Assembly: GCA_001931905.2 (NCBI GenBank)
Contig: MSJI02000457.1
Span: 58,411-122,410 of the forward strand
Length of the DNA stretch: 64,000 nt
Direction of reading: 5' to 3'
From: Cladosporium sp. IMV 00045
Lineage: Eukaryota; Ascomycota; Dothideomycetes; Cladosporiales; Cladosporiaceae
In this document: in pieces, positions 1 through 10,958 of the stretch
How positions within the stretch are numbered: position 1 is the first letter of the stretch
Layout of the letters: each line of letters begins with the position of its first letter
The notes under the pieces: generated by a model
What the model saw: only the letters and a program-made list of their open reading frames with translations
Told to the model about the DNA's origin: nothing
The model's database searches: none
Position numbers and translations under genes: made by a program

Positions 1-240
1 TCGCACGTACTCATCTCGTTACAGTCAAGGAAAGCCTGCAGCCGATAGTCGCAGAGAGTGCAACGACGCACAGATGTTACAAGGGGACGATTTGTGAAGC
101 GACAAATGTCTATTAAATGTGCATAAGCTCTAACCGTACAGCTGATGTATGGACGCTTCATGATCAGAACGTAAAAACAGAATTTCCCTTTTCATAACCT
201 CATTCCTAGCGCTTTCCAGACAGACCACAAGGGTCTATCA

Positions 241-2285
241 TCAAGCACTGCCAGACCTCGCAGTCTCAGCATGCACATGCTTCTCCTTAGCGATATCAAT
301 ACCAACGGCGTCGGCATCGTGCCTGAACTCCTCCTCCCTCAGGCGCTCTTCCTCGAGAATGATGCCATTGGCCTTCCACACGGGCTTGGTCGCGAAAAGG
401 CGATCCATGCTCTCGAGAGGGATACTCTTCGTCTCGGGCACGAGGAAGAAGACGAAGAAAATGGAGAGGATCATCATGGAGGCGAAGAAAAAGTACACGC
501 CGCAGCCGGAGGGGCCCATGTTGTCGAACATCTGGGGCGTGAAGCGCGAGATGATGAAGTTCTATGGAGTGTTAGTGACTATAGTGATGCGAGAGGGTGG
601 CGGGAAATGACTTACCCAGAACCAGTTGCTTGCTGCTGCAGAGGCCTGACCTAAGGCACGGGTGTTGTTGTCGAACATTTCACTGTTGATGACCTAGGAC
701 ACCATCAGCTTCTCTTCCAACCAACATGTACACAGAGCGAAGAGCTTACCCAAGGTGTACCATTCCATGAAGGTGTGTAGAAAGCAGTCCACAAGTAGAA
801 GAAGAAGATCGCAGCAATGCCACCGGACGAGAGACTACTCTCAGCAGAATCCGGATTGACACCTGCGCTCAAGATGTAGGCTCCAATGATCCACATGCAG
901 ATGGAGCCGCCGATGGCACCGTACATGAGAAGATTTCTACGTCCGAGGTGATCGATCAAGACAAGGATCCAGAGAATGGTGAAGACAGTCTTGACAACAC
1001 CGAAAATACCGGTAGTAAGGAACGAAGTGCTGGTGCCGCTGATCCCGATAGAAGCAAACACGGTGGGGCTGTGGTGATGTTAGTACTGGTTGCGACATGT
1101 AGCTGATGTTCATTCAAACGACTCACCTGTAGTAGTTGATGGCGTTGATACCGGAGCCGTTCTGCCACATGAAGAGCATGCATCCGAGGAAAAGACGCCA
1201 TTGAACTTTGCGGTCCTTTCCAGCGGCCTGGAAGGGCTTCCAGAAACCTTCACCAATCGCCGCAGTCTGTTCTTCGATGGCAAGATCAAGCGAAGCAATC
1301 TCTTCGACAATGTAAAGCTCGTCGGCAGGCAGGTTGCGAATCCAGCATAGGTTCTTCATCGCGGCTTCGCGGCGGTGCTTGGTCATGAGCCAGCGTGGAG
1401 ACTCTCTGATCCAGAATGCTCCAATTAGCAGAAGACCTGCTGGGATGAGCTGGACTGCGAAAGGGATGATCCATTGTGTGTGGGACGGAGGCATCGTCTG
1501 CTCAACGCCGTAGTTAATCCACTATGTCTTGTTAGTGCAAATCTTCACAAAAAGAAGCTGATGCGCTTACAAAGCCAACCAGACCGCCCACCTGCCAGCC
1601 AAGCTCGTAGACACCGACGAGACGGCCTCTGATGGCTGGCGGTGAGATCTCTGAGATGTAGATTGGTACAATCATAGAGCATGCGCCAACGCCAATACCA
1701 GCAAGAACACGCCCACCAAGGATCAGACCAAGGCCACGGTCTCCAGTCGCACCAAGCATCAAGCCGGCACCTAGAATGAAGATGAGAGAGAAGAGCATAA
1801 GACTCTGCTTGCGACCGAGGAAGTAGGCGGAGACGTAGGCGAAGAAGCTGCCGAAGAACGCGCCAGCTTGGTAGAGCGAGACGATGTTGCCCTTGACCAG
1901 ACTGAGCCTGCCCTCCTCTTCCAGCTGTGCAAAACCAAACTCATCTTCAAAGCTGGGCAGGTTGATCGTAGCTGTCAGTTAATTAGTGACTGATCGCTTC
2001 TGATATGTGATACAAGCGCGCCTAGAACATCATGATGCTACAGGAAGCCTGACAGCACCAATGAAGGACTCTGGTGCTTGGAGACATTGAGCTCACTCAC
2101 CGCCAATAAAGGCACTGCGAATTGTCAGTGGTGATCAACCAAAGAATAATCTCCATAGTCTTCACATACCTGTCGTAACCGATCATGCAACTGGCAAACG
2201 AAGCGACTGCCGCGCATGCCCACACGCGCCAGTTGTAGACGGCCTTAGGCGTAGGCCTGTCCTCAATGACAGTAAGAAGACCCAT
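241..2285 (-). CDS. qutD: Quinate permease, MFS sugar-transporter family (7 exons, 547 aa)
   Basis: Plasma-membrane proton symporter family; the role is import of quinate for the catabolic cluster that follows. I derive seven exons: 2285-2170, 2114-2101, 1971-1571, 1521-1127, 1068-750, 693-616 and 561-241. All have GT-AG borders and the frame is kept to the stop, giving 547 aa, close to known fungal quinate permeases (about 530-540). The N terminus has the family-typical EDRPTPKAVYNWRV, followed by membrane segments. MFS sugar-porter marks include ESPRW in the central loop, GRR after a middle helix and PETK near the C terminus. The second exon is only 14 nt, so automatic gene callers may miss it. 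It is divergent from the quinate dehydrogenase gene, with 1.1 kb between their starts. The family is clear; quinate as substrate is inferred from sequence resemblance and cluster position. Confidence 0.9.
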
Positions 2286-3401
2286 GGTTTCAACCTTGAT
2301 TCCAGTACGGTCGAGTCGGAGGATGGAGAGGTGCTGGACCTTTGGGGAAACCTGCGGAGACTCTGACTTATTTGAAAGAACGTGTCTTCCACTTCGTCAC
2401 CCCACGGGGTACGGTCGAATCGAAGCCAAACAGACTCGTCGTGTTTGTCACTGTGCTTTGCGCCTCTGGCCTGCGCCGACCCCGGGAAAGAGTTTTCCAA
2501 TGAATGCCAATACCCCGACCTGATTGCGGGACTCCACTCGATCTCCACGTTTCAGCGTGCGGAGAGGTACCTGCGGTGTCGGTATGTCCTGGAGAGGTAT
2601 CTGATCGCCGCTCCTAAGGTCTCAGAGGTGGCTTGGAAGGCGGAACTGTCTTCATCCCCCTCTGGGCATGACGGATGAAACAGATCATTTGTACATATCT
2701 TCGACGAGCGCCACGCCGGCGCAGAACGGCTGTCCCCGTGAAAGAAGCTATTTTGGCTTGGTACGAAGAGGTCTTCTCCATTGCTTAGGGCTCGGCCTCG
2801 TAGTCCACACCAAGAGATCATGGGCAATAGTCTCCCCGCCAAGCTAGTCAACCGGGCCGCCACTGCTCCAGTCATGACGCTAAGTTCAGCAGCGTGGAAG
2901 TCGGATATAGGCGCTCTCGGCCGTCCGGTTGTTGAGTTCTCCATCTGCCGTCTGGGCTTCCCAGCGAGTCGTGGCGTTGTAGCGCCGAAGAATTTGCGTC
3001 CTGCGTCCAGTGCAGTGCTGGAATCCAGGGCAGAGGCCTCTTCCGCGACCCCATGAGAGTGCAACCTCAGGCCGTCAAAGTGGATGTGTGTTGTGGCCCC
3101 TCCAGGCTATGCCGCGAGATGGAAGATTGCGGATGGCAATGAGTTGTTGCGGAATCCTCGTGAAGTTGTGATGAAGCTGACCACAAAGCCCGTCTAAAGA
3201 GCCAGTTTTTCAGCATCCTCCAAGACTCCAAGCCTTTCTACCCGAGGACCTCATACCACCAAGATCTTGAGGAGTAAGCAACATCGCGAGTTTCGCCTCG
3301 GAATAAAGACGATCTGAATTCACATAATATCACTGGCCTCAGATAAAACCAACAAGAGTGGAGAAAAGAACAACGCAGTCACTCTCTACGGATTCGACAA
3401 A
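2286..3401. promoter_or_regulatory. Divergent promoter region of qutD and qutB
   Basis: Non-coding stretch of 1.1 kb between two divergent start codons. Several open frames of up to 170 codons exist but look like no protein family and have no plausible splice structure. I looked for the 16-bp QA-1F/QUTA activator site described in Neurospora (GGRTAARYRYTTATCC) and saw no good match. Regulation by the cluster activator is therefore expected from context only. Confidence 0.5.
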
Positions 3402-4396
3402 ATGGCAGTCAAAGAAGAAATCATTACTTGCCCAACACCAGAAACCGGCCACCTGGAGCGCTTTGGCTTTCTCTTTGGCTATCCTATCGCCCACTCATTG
3501 AGCCCTCTTCTTCATCGCACAATCTTCACAAACCTCGGACTGAACTGGGATTATTTTCCCTTGCCTTCTACAGACGTCAAGTCTTTCCTCGAACTCGTTC
3601 GCGACCCCCGATGCTATGGTACGTGGCGAAACGTCTTAATGTCAGGAGAGTTCCAACATCACTAACACCCGCCCCAGGCTCCAGCGTAACCATGCCCCAC
3701 AAGGTGTCCATCATCCCACACTTGGACGACATCACCGACGAAGGCCGCGCCGTGGGAGCCTGCAACACGATTTTCCGCCGCGGCGAGCAAATCGTGGGCA
3801 CCAACACCGACACCATCGGCGTGCGAGAGAGTTTCGTGCAGAATGTCGCCTCCCCTGACGCCGTCTATCGCAACCGCCCTGCGCTGGTCGTGGGTGGCGG
3901 TGGCGCCGCCCGCTCGGCTGTGTACGCTCTGCACGCATTTCTCGGCTGCAAGACCATCTACCTTGTCAACAGAGACCCCGCCGAAGTGGAAGGCGTCATG
4001 TCCTGGTGCAAGTCTCAAGGCTACGGTCAAGGTCTCAAGCATGTAACGACCGCCGCTGAGGCCGAGGAGCTCGAGGGACCCGGTGCGATCGTTGCATGCG
4101 TGCCCAACTTCCCTCCTGTGTCACAAGCCGAAATCGAGGCGCGGAAGATCATCGAGGTCTTTCTCAACAAACCACACAAGGGTGCCATACTCGAGATGTG
4201 CTACCACCCAACCCCTTACACAGAAATTGGCAATTTGGCAGAGAAGGCCGGTTGGCAGGTGATATTGGGAACGGAAGCCATGCTCTACCAGGGCTTCGCG
4301 CAGGACCGCTTCTGGACTGGCAAGACGCTTGAAGAGCTGCCTGTCAAGGTGACCAAGGAGGTCATTGCGGCAGAGCTCGCGAAGGCTCAGCATTAG
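3402..4396 (+). CDS. qutB: Quinate/shikimate 5-dehydrogenase (2 exons, 311 aa)
   Basis: NAD-dependent oxidation of quinate to 3-dehydroquinate (and shikimate to 3-dehydroshikimate) in the cytosol, first step of quinate catabolism. Exon 1 is 3402-3618 and exon 2 is 3678-4396; the 59-nt intron has GTACGT and CAG borders. Splicing restores the conserved SSVTMPHK stretch with the catalytic lysine at residue 81. The NTDTIG substrate-binding motif follows at 115-120, with its Asp at 117, then the GGGGAARS nucleotide-binding loop near 145-152. Length and motif order match the shikimate dehydrogenase superfamily as a free-standing enzyme. The unspliced frame would lack the MPHK context. Divergent from the permease and convergent with the next gene (124 bp between stops). 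The quinate rather than shikimate preference is inferred from the cluster. Confidence 0.9.
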
Positions 4397-4520
4397 TGAT
4401 ATTGCTAGTTTACATGTATACGACCATGAAAAGTCTTCAAATCTTGAAAGTAACGATCTTCACCCATCCAGACTTGTGATTATGATGTACAGCTTTCTTG
4501 GTGATTCTATCGTATACAGT

Positions 4521-5600
4521 CTACAGTTTTGACGTTCTGCTCAGATCAACCGGCACACCAGTACTCATCGCTTGCTTGACAGCATCAGTCACAACGACCG
4601 CTCTAAGGCCATCCTCCACCGAGCAACGAGGCACCTCTTCCCCTCTCACAACTCCCACCAAATGCCTAACCTGCTCGTCAAAAGGCACCTCCGAACCAAC
4701 AGACACATCATCATCCACAACCTCCTCCCCCCAACCCCTCTCGCTTCCACCCGCGTACCTCTCAACCTTCATATCACCCACGCTCAACGTCCCCTCCGAT
4801 CCAAAGATACGATAGAAATCCCTCCCGGACCTGGGAATGATGGGATTCTCCCCCGTGCCGGCCTCGAAACTGTGCGCCGAAGGCGTCGCGTCCGAAAGCA
4901 GAAACGTGCCCACCACGCCCGAAGCGAACTTGAGGACGACCGCAGCCCCTTCCTCGGCCTCGTGTCCGCGCTGCGACAGCGTCTGCTCCGCGTACACTCG
5001 CACGATTGGGCCGAGCAGATAGTGCAGGATGTCGATCTCATGCACGAGGTTGATAAGGACGGGTCCGCCGCCTTGGGAAGATGCTCGCCACTGTGTGGGA
5101 GGCTGATAGTAGGCGGTGGGTTTGCGGAGGGCCCAGAGGCCGGAGATGGCGATGGGCTTCCCCATCGTATTGGCTTCGAGGGCTTTCTTGGCCGCGACGA
5201 CGTACGGGTTGAAACGTCTGTGGTGGCCTGCCAGCGCGAAGGGTTCAGACTGTTTTACATGTCGTACCAGATTCTGACCTGAGGGTACGTCGATGGCCAC
5301 CGGTTTCTCGACCAGGACGTGAATACCCGCCGAGAGGAGCTGCTTGCTGAGGGGGACATGCGTGCTGTTGGGTGAGCATACTATGGCGGCATGCGGCCGC
5401 GAGCTCGAGGCTAACAACTCGTCGACACTTCGATACAAGGGCACGCCGAACTTCCTTGCAATAGCTTCTGCCTGCGGACTTGGGTCCACGAAGGCTGCGA
5501 GAGATGCATCGCTGCACTTCACGACGCTCTCGGCGTGCCGAGGCCCAATCAAGCCGGCGCCAACAATAGCAATGGTGATAGCAGTGTCACCCGTCATCAT
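4521..5600 (-). CDS. Gfo/Idh/MocA-family NAD(P)-dependent oxidoreductase (359 aa, intronless)
   Basis: Rossmann-fold dehydrogenase acting on sugar- or cyclitol-like substrates. The nucleotide-binding loop GAGLIG is at residues 14-19. The family EKP motif is at 98-100, its lysine being the usual catalytic residue. An HEID motif follows at 187-190, where the His commonly helps catalysis. The C-terminal alpha/beta domain is complete, and 359 aa is a normal family length. It sits between qutB and qutC, convergent with the first and divergent from the second, so it is likely co-regulated with quinate use. Inositol and related cyclitols are common substrates of this family, so a cyclohexane-carboxylate substrate is reasonable but unproven. 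It was not carried along in the second copy of the cluster. No intron, unlike qutB and qutD. Confidence 0.8.
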   Translation of the reverse strand: MMTGDTAITIAIVGAGLIGPRHAESVVKCSDASLAAFVDPSPQAEAIARKFGVPLYRSVDELLASSSRPHAAIVCSPNSTHVPLSKQLLSAGIHVLVEKPVAIDVPSGQNLVRHVKQSEPFALAGHHRRFNPYVVAAKKALEANTMGKPIAISGLWALRKPTAYYQPPTQWRASSQGGGPVLINLVHEIDILHYLLGPIVRVYAEQTLSQRGHEAEEGAAVVLKFASGVVGTFLLSDATPSAHSFEAGTGENPIIPRSGRDFYRIFGSEGTLSVGDMKVERYAGGSERGWGEEVVDDDVSVGSEVPFDEQVRHLVGVVRGEEVPRCSVEDGLRAVVVTDAVKQAMSTGVPVDLSRTSKL

Positions 5601-6661
5601 TATTCACGAAACAGGAACAATTAATGATGAAATCAACACAGACCGTTATGTACGCGAACGCACGTGCATAATATCCATCTATTGTTCGCTAGGGAGTCCT
5701 CCGGTGTTCCCTGACACACGAATAACCCGTGGGAGTATCATTACACGGGAGGGAACAACCAAAACACGAGCAAACATGGGACTGGTAAAACTCATTTCCA
5801 CCATGCGAGAGAGCAAACGCGGCGGCCAAGCTTTCTCGGAAGTATCCAATTCCCTCTCGTCGTCTAAGAATAGCCGGTCTTCATTTCGGACATCCATCCG
5901 GGTGGAGACGTTGAACTGCGCCTCTGCCGTGTAGGGTTAGAAGACTTAGCCCCCCTAGACAACTCGGCCAGTTGGATAACCTTTCTTCCTTCGCCTCCGG
6001 AAGAGGGCACTAACGGCTCGTGTTCGCGTATGCCATGAAAAGCAAAGCAGCAAGGCAGGGGGAAATAATCTCTCCAGAGAAGGGCCGCAGACCCAAACAG
6101 GCCGCCCTTCCCTTTTTCCATGGCCCCCCAGGCCAGGAGATAGAGGCCTAGGACATCGCCTGCGCTGGCCTTGTGTGTTTATGAGATCCTCCGGGGCTCG
6201 TCGATACACCAGCTAATGATCCGGGCGATTACGATGCAATAGTGGATCCTTGCAACGACAATAATCGTCCTGTCTGGTGTTTTGCTTCTGCGTGCTTGCT
6301 TCTAAAGATATCAAGCGATTCCCTTTTCTTTTACGAAAGGGGTCCATGCCCTCTCCTCTCTCCCAATCCGTCTTGTTTAGATAATGCACCCTCCTGTTTT
6401 ACCTTGGAACTAAAAGCGATAACGAGAGCCAGTTTGTTTTTGTTGAACCAACTTGCATCAACATCCTCTGTTTGCTGTCTCAGTCTCTACCTTATCTTCT
6501 CGGGACTCAATCACATGCATTCGACGCTTTCCATCCTGCACTACTTCAAGCCTCGCTTGCACTCCTTCAAGAACCTGTGGCGGACAATCCTCCAGTGGTC
6601 CTTCCTGTTCAAACTCAACTACACCAACGCCCGTCAAATCGATCAATCCTCAAACGCCAAC
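5601..6661. promoter_or_regulatory. Divergent promoter region of the Gfo/Idh gene and qutC
   Basis: Non-coding, 1.06 kb. At 5974-5989 is GGATAACCTTTCTTCC, whose left half fits the QA-1F/QUTA consensus but whose right half does not, so it is only a weak candidate. CCGGGG at 6191-6196 fits the SYGGRG consensus of the carbon-catabolite repressor CreA; single matches are common by chance. The qutC frame is open upstream to about 6242, but that stretch has no family resemblance and I treat it as leader. Confidence 0.45.
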
Positions 6662-7720
6662 ATGCTTCCCCGAGCCGCCATCTCATCCCACTCTCTGGGC
6701 CGCGCGTGGGTCCACAACCTGCCGGAGAAGCTCGACGCCGCCGCCAGATACAACATGGACATCGAGCTGTTCTACGAAGACCTGCTGTACGTCGCCAAGT
6801 CGCTCCCCGGCGGCGCCAACAACGAAAACCACCTCATCGCCGCGCACACGATCCGCTCCATGTGCGACGCCCGCAACCTCACCGTCATCTGCCTGCAGCC
6901 CTTCATGCACTACGAAGGCCTGCGCGACCGCCAATGGCACGCCGAGCGCGTCGAGGAGATGAAGCTCTGGATCCAAATGGCCCACATCCTCGGCACCAAC
7001 ATCATCGCCATCCCCTCGACCTTCCTCCCCGCCGACGTCACCAGCGGCGACATGGACCTGATCACCTCCGACTTCCAGGAAGTGGCCGACCTGGGCGCGC
7101 CCGAGGGCATCCAGTTCGCGTACGAGAACCTCGCTTGGGGCACGTACGTCGACACGTGGGAGCAGGCGTGGGACGTCGTGCAGCGCGTCGATCGTGCGAA
7201 CTTTGGCATCTGCCTCGACACGTTCAACATCACTGCCAGAATCTACGCGGACCCCGAGGCCCCGAACCGCAAGACCGCCGACGCCGACGCCGTTTTCAAG
7301 GCCTCCATGGAGAGGCTGGTCAAGAATGTCGACCCCAAGAAGATCGTCTTCGTGCAAGTCGTCGATGGCGAGTATCTCGCCGAGCCCCTGGTGGAGGGCC
7401 ACAAGTGGTACAACGAGGCGCAGCCGGCACGCATGAGCTGGTCGAGGAATTGCCGATTGTTCTACGGCGAGAGCGAGCGCGGAGCATATCTGCCAGTCAA
7501 GCAGGTGCTTGAGGCGATCCTGGTCGGACTTGGTTGGAGGGGCCGCATCTCGGCGGAGATGTTCAGCGCCTCTCTGGTGGAGGAGGGCGAGGGCGTGCCG
7601 GAGGATCTCGCCAGGAGGGCGGCGGAGTCGTGGGAAAAGCTGCTCGTCGATCTCGGCATGGGAGCTGCGCAGAAACGGCGGTCCAGTTTGATGCAGCCGG
7701 AGCAAGTCGCTCGTCTTTGA
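6662..7720 (+). CDS. qutC: 3-dehydroshikimate dehydratase, copy 1 (352 aa)
   Basis: Converts 3-dehydroshikimate to protocatechuate, linking quinate catabolism to the beta-ketoadipate route; a metal-dependent TIM-barrel enzyme of the sugar-phosphate isomerase/epimerase fold. The start at 6662 has a good context (CCAACATGC), and the protein then begins MLPRAAISSHSLGRA as in qa-4/QutC proteins. Conserved barrel strands include FYEDL near residues 34-38, YENLAWGTYVDTW around 155, GICLDTFNI and FVQVVDGEYL, which supply acidic metal ligands in this family. Single exon. Convergent with qutA (491 bp between stops). A second copy lies at 25513-26508. From residue 22, where that copy starts, the two proteins differ at 3 of 331 positions. 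Confidence 0.9.
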   Translation: MLPRAAISSHSLGRAWVHNLPEKLDAAARYNMDIELFYEDLLYVAKSLPGGANNENHLIAAHTIRSMCDARNLTVICLQPFMHYEGLRDRQWHAERVEEMKLWIQMAHILGTNIIAIPSTFLPADVTSGDMDLITSDFQEVADLGAPEGIQFAYENLAWGTYVDTWEQAWDVVQRVDRANFGICLDTFNITARIYADPEAPNRKTADADAVFKASMERLVKNVDPKKIVFVQVVDGEYLAEPLVEGHKWYNEAQPARMSWSRNCRLFYGESERGAYLPVKQVLEAILVGLGWRGRISAEMFSASLVEEGEGVPEDLARRAAESWEKLLVDLGMGAAQKRRSSLMQPEQVARL

Positions 7721-8211
7721 AAGGGTCCCACGGATGTGTGATGCCTTGCTTTCTCGCTTTTCTCCCAAGCCTTTTTCTGCTTGTATGATACCCACGACGT
7801 ACCTAAATACTTAATTCGTACATAAGATACATGAAGAGCGCGCTCGACCGCGCCCAGTTACCAGATCAAGTCTTCTTCCCTCGTGATTGATTCGTGAGTA
7901 GATAGTACAATATGTTTCCACATGGCTCATGATCGAACTTTTTGTAGGTCGTAGATACAGAGTGGCAGCCGCTTTCTCGGGATGTTGACACGGCCAACAT
8001 CTAGACGCCGTCAAATTGTCAATCTGACGGTAGGGCAGCAAGATTCTCAAGGCTCCAATGGCTTCATCCGACGAATTTGACCAAGGCCGAGGCCATGACA
8101 TTCTCCATCCTGTCAGTGGCATTCGTGGTGGGATTTATATCTCGGATGATATTCGTGTGCCTCGTGATGGGCGGATGAATACGGAAGAAAGCTTCAAGTC
8201 TCCTCCGATTT
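7721..8211. other. Convergent 3' region between qutC and qutA
   Basis: Holds the 3' ends of two convergent genes. A 96-codon frame at 8058-8348 stays open in both cluster copies but overlaps the qutA 3' end antisense and resembles nothing I know. No other feature seen. Confidence 0.4.
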
Positions 8212-10427
8212 TCATCCAAGATCTCCTCCAGATTTGTTCCCTCCTTGAGGGGGTTGCATGTAAGCCAACAATGGATTTGAAGGCTGGTAATCAGGACCGA
8301 AAAATTCTGCAAGGTCGAGGTCCGGCCCAAAGCCCAGATTCTGCATGAATTGTGGGTGTTCGCCCACAGGCTCTACCGAATCGAGCATAGCTAGCTCTTC
8401 GAAAATGTCGCCTCCGCCTTGGCCGTCTACTTGCCCACCAAAGCCGGGCCATCCGGGATTGGCCAGTGCCGCTGGGTTTCCTGCAGTTTCTGGCGATTGA
8501 TACGTGAAATCGCTCCCTCCCGTAGGTATAGACAGGTAGTCAGTAGCTGCAGCGGCAGATTCGAACCTTTGTATGTCCTGGTGTGAGAGACGAGGCTGAT
8601 CAAGCTGGACTGGTGCAGATGAAGGCAATGCATTGGGAATGCCAACGATATCCTGAGTTGGGAAGTCTTGCGGAGGTGCTGCATGTCTGATCTCTGGCGA
8701 GCGTAAGTTGGCCGCGAGTTTGGAGGGCTGAGTCCTGTGGTCTTTCTTGCACGCATTTCCCAGTAGTGCGATGACCGTCCGAGGGTGGCTCTTGGCATGA
8801 TTTCCGGGTGTTTGAAATTCATCTGCAACGCGCAGTTCATGTACAAGCGCGTTGAAGGTGCTGAAAGCTTTGGAGGGGGCCTTTGCGGAGCCACTTAATG
8901 GTGACATCGGATCGGTCCAAGGGGCCCACTCTTCCAGGCCATCTTCGTCGAGATTGTTGAACCCCTGTATGCTCTCACTACGCATGTGAGGCAATAGTCC
9001 GAGCTGATGCGCGACGGTGTGCTCAATCACAAAGGCCGCAAGCTGTAAGATTGGTTTGTCCGCCTTATCGCCAGTATTTCGATCTGCTTGAGCCAATCGA
9101 TAAAGCGTGAGACGCACGGCAAGACCTACCTGAAGCCACGCAGATTGCCATGCCTGACATGAAATGCTGAGAAGTGCCAGGACTAGCAATGCTCTGATGT
9201 GACCTTTCTCAAATGAATCTGCAGGCTTTGACTGAACCGCACCGACGTTGATCTGGTTTTCTGTTGGGATGAGATTCCTCGCCGTATTCCGTAGAAATAT
9301 AAAATCGTTGTCCGTTGGGTTCGCTCGAGAAAGTTGAAAGGCAGCTAGCGCCATTATACTCCAGAGTTCTGCATGCTCGCCGGATTTGACGCCTTCTTGG
9401 AAGCTGAGGCCTTCTGTGGGATAGCCATACATGGTCTTTAGAACACCATGTTTTTCAGTCATGGGGAGCCAAGACTGGGTGAACGCGAAATAATACTCGA
9501 GCAAATTCCAGGCATTTGGCGGCAGAATGAGTTTGTTCGGTTGATCAAGTCCGGGCAAGCTTGATATACGTTCCGTATGGCTGTGGCTCGGGAGTGAGAC
9601 AGAAAGAGAATGACTGTTCTTTGCGTTTGTGGGACTAGGGTCGTTCGCAGTTTGTGGGCGAAGTACAGGCGCGCCAGCCGTCGCTGGCGGGGCTGATGGT
9701 AGCTGGGGTTCGGTTTTATCGCCCTCTGTACCATCCACAAGTAGACTTGACAGCCTTGGGTCAATGGATTCAACGCTTCCTGACTCGACCGTAGATCCAG
9801 ACAGCATTTGGTCGATTTGCTTGCACACCAAGCTGTTTCGCCATGCTTGGTGTAATGTCTCGGCCCCAGCTGCATCTTTGCTGCCAATCAATCTAAAAAG
9901 AGGTCAATCTCGAAATTCTTCCAGAACGCACGGAAAAAAAATGATCATGGCCATTTTGCTCCAAAGCCAAACGCTGGAAATTCGTGATGTCTTGGAGTCA
10001 CCGCAGTGGCAAGACTGGCTTCGATAAGCTCAATATCAAAAGTGAAAACGTACCTCTGCGCAGCTCCGTTGACGACAGGCAGGCTCCTCGATAGAGCTGT
10101 TTGAGTTTCCGGGACCGATTGGAAAAGCCATGCTAGGGTGAGCTCCAAGGTGCGAATGTAGTTTGGCTGAATGCCGCGCTTCTTCGGCGGCTCGTCGTAG
10201 GTACATGATCGTTTCTGCGAGTCACAAGTGTGACATACTGGTTTCTGGCCATCGCATTTCTCGCGACTGGCGCGACATTGGTCGCAGGCACGCGATACGC
10301 GAGAGCGTTTCGCGGGTGTCGAATCTGTGCCGTTGGTAGGTGAGGTGCCTCTGGGTCGTTTTGACTGCCTCGAATGCGATGCATCCTGGCCATTAACGTC
10401 CGTCGTCGCAGACCTGCCGTCCACCAT
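8212..10427 (-). CDS. qutA: Quinate pathway transcriptional activator, Zn2Cys6 (copy 1, 684 aa)
   Basis: Nuclear activator of the quinate genes, equivalent to QUTA/QA-1F. Exon 1 is 10427-10054 and exon 2 is 9892-8212; the intron has GTACGT and TAG borders and joins AG with A in frame. The Zn2Cys6 cluster has cysteines at 48, 51, 58, 65, 68 and 75, followed by PPKKRG and YIRTLELTLAWLF, the linker/dimerisation stretch typical of QA-1F. The middle region resembles the fungal-specific regulatory domain. The C terminus is acidic and hydrophobic, rich in Gly, Pro and Asp, as in activation domains. At 684 aa it is shorter than the roughly 820 aa of QUTA and QA-1F. It shares a 531-bp promoter with qutR. 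Copy 2 differs at 22 residues, two in exon 1 and none in the zinc cluster. Confidence 0.9.
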
Positions 10428-10958
10428 GTTGACTATGAGTGTCTCTCATGGCCTTGCACGGTTGTCTGAAGGTAGTCTGAGCGCGTCAAGGCGTAGAGGA
10501 CCTCCATCTCTGACCCATGTAGTCGATGGGACGGCGGCGACTTGGAGAGAACGCGGAGAAGCACAGCCAGTCCAGCCTCTCCTCTAACGGGTGCTACCGC
10601 TCAGGCTAACCGCATGTGGCAAACCAAGACTCTATCCAACTTGACATGGAGTATTGGGAGACTTTACACAGGACACCATAGTACAGACCTGTGAAACGCA
10701 CTCATGCCTCAGCATAACGAAAACAGTTTCAGAAGACATGAGACTGCTATAGCTGTCACGGTGTGATACAGCAACCCTCGGTCTCTCATTACGCGATCGC
10801 CTCTCCAGTCCACCAATAGCAAGCCAGCGTCCGGGCTGAAGTCAACTCCCGAAGCAAAGCATTCACCCGGCCAGACCCCAGGCTGGACCACATCCCATTG
10901 CCTCACTTCGACATCCACACCGCGCCCCAGGATACTATCATTGAACGCTCGAGGGGAG
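10428..10958. promoter_or_regulatory. Divergent qutA-qutR promoter (copy 1)
   Basis: Shared 531-bp spacer between activator and repressor start codons. A CCAAT sequence lies near 10,820. It is almost unchanged in the second copy (29,210-29,739, 530 bp), far better kept than the 3' flank of the duplication. No match to the QA-1F consensus was seen. Confidence 0.6.

Noticed and set aside
2552..3064. 170-codon minus-strand frame in the qutD-qutB promoter
   Set aside because: No domain, unlikely composition and position in a divergent promoter.
6242..6661. 140-codon N-terminal extension of qutC
   Set aside because: The frame is open by chance; family proteins begin at the equivalent of 6662 and the upstream stretch has no conserved content.
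6683..7795. 370-codon antisense frame across qutC (also 25309-26190 on copy 2)
   Set aside because: Shadow of the GC-rich third positions of qutC; low-complexity Val/Asp/Gly/Arg content, no family resemblance, and the sense frame is a clear enzyme.
8058..8348. 96-codon frame open in both cluster copies, antisense to the qutA 3' end
   Set aside because: About nine replacements between copies, far more than neighbouring true genes, no good start context and no resemblance to known proteins.
10941..10958. Longer qutR start
   Set aside because: The frame is open but begins with TTG; the first ATG (10959) is also the first ATG in copy 2.
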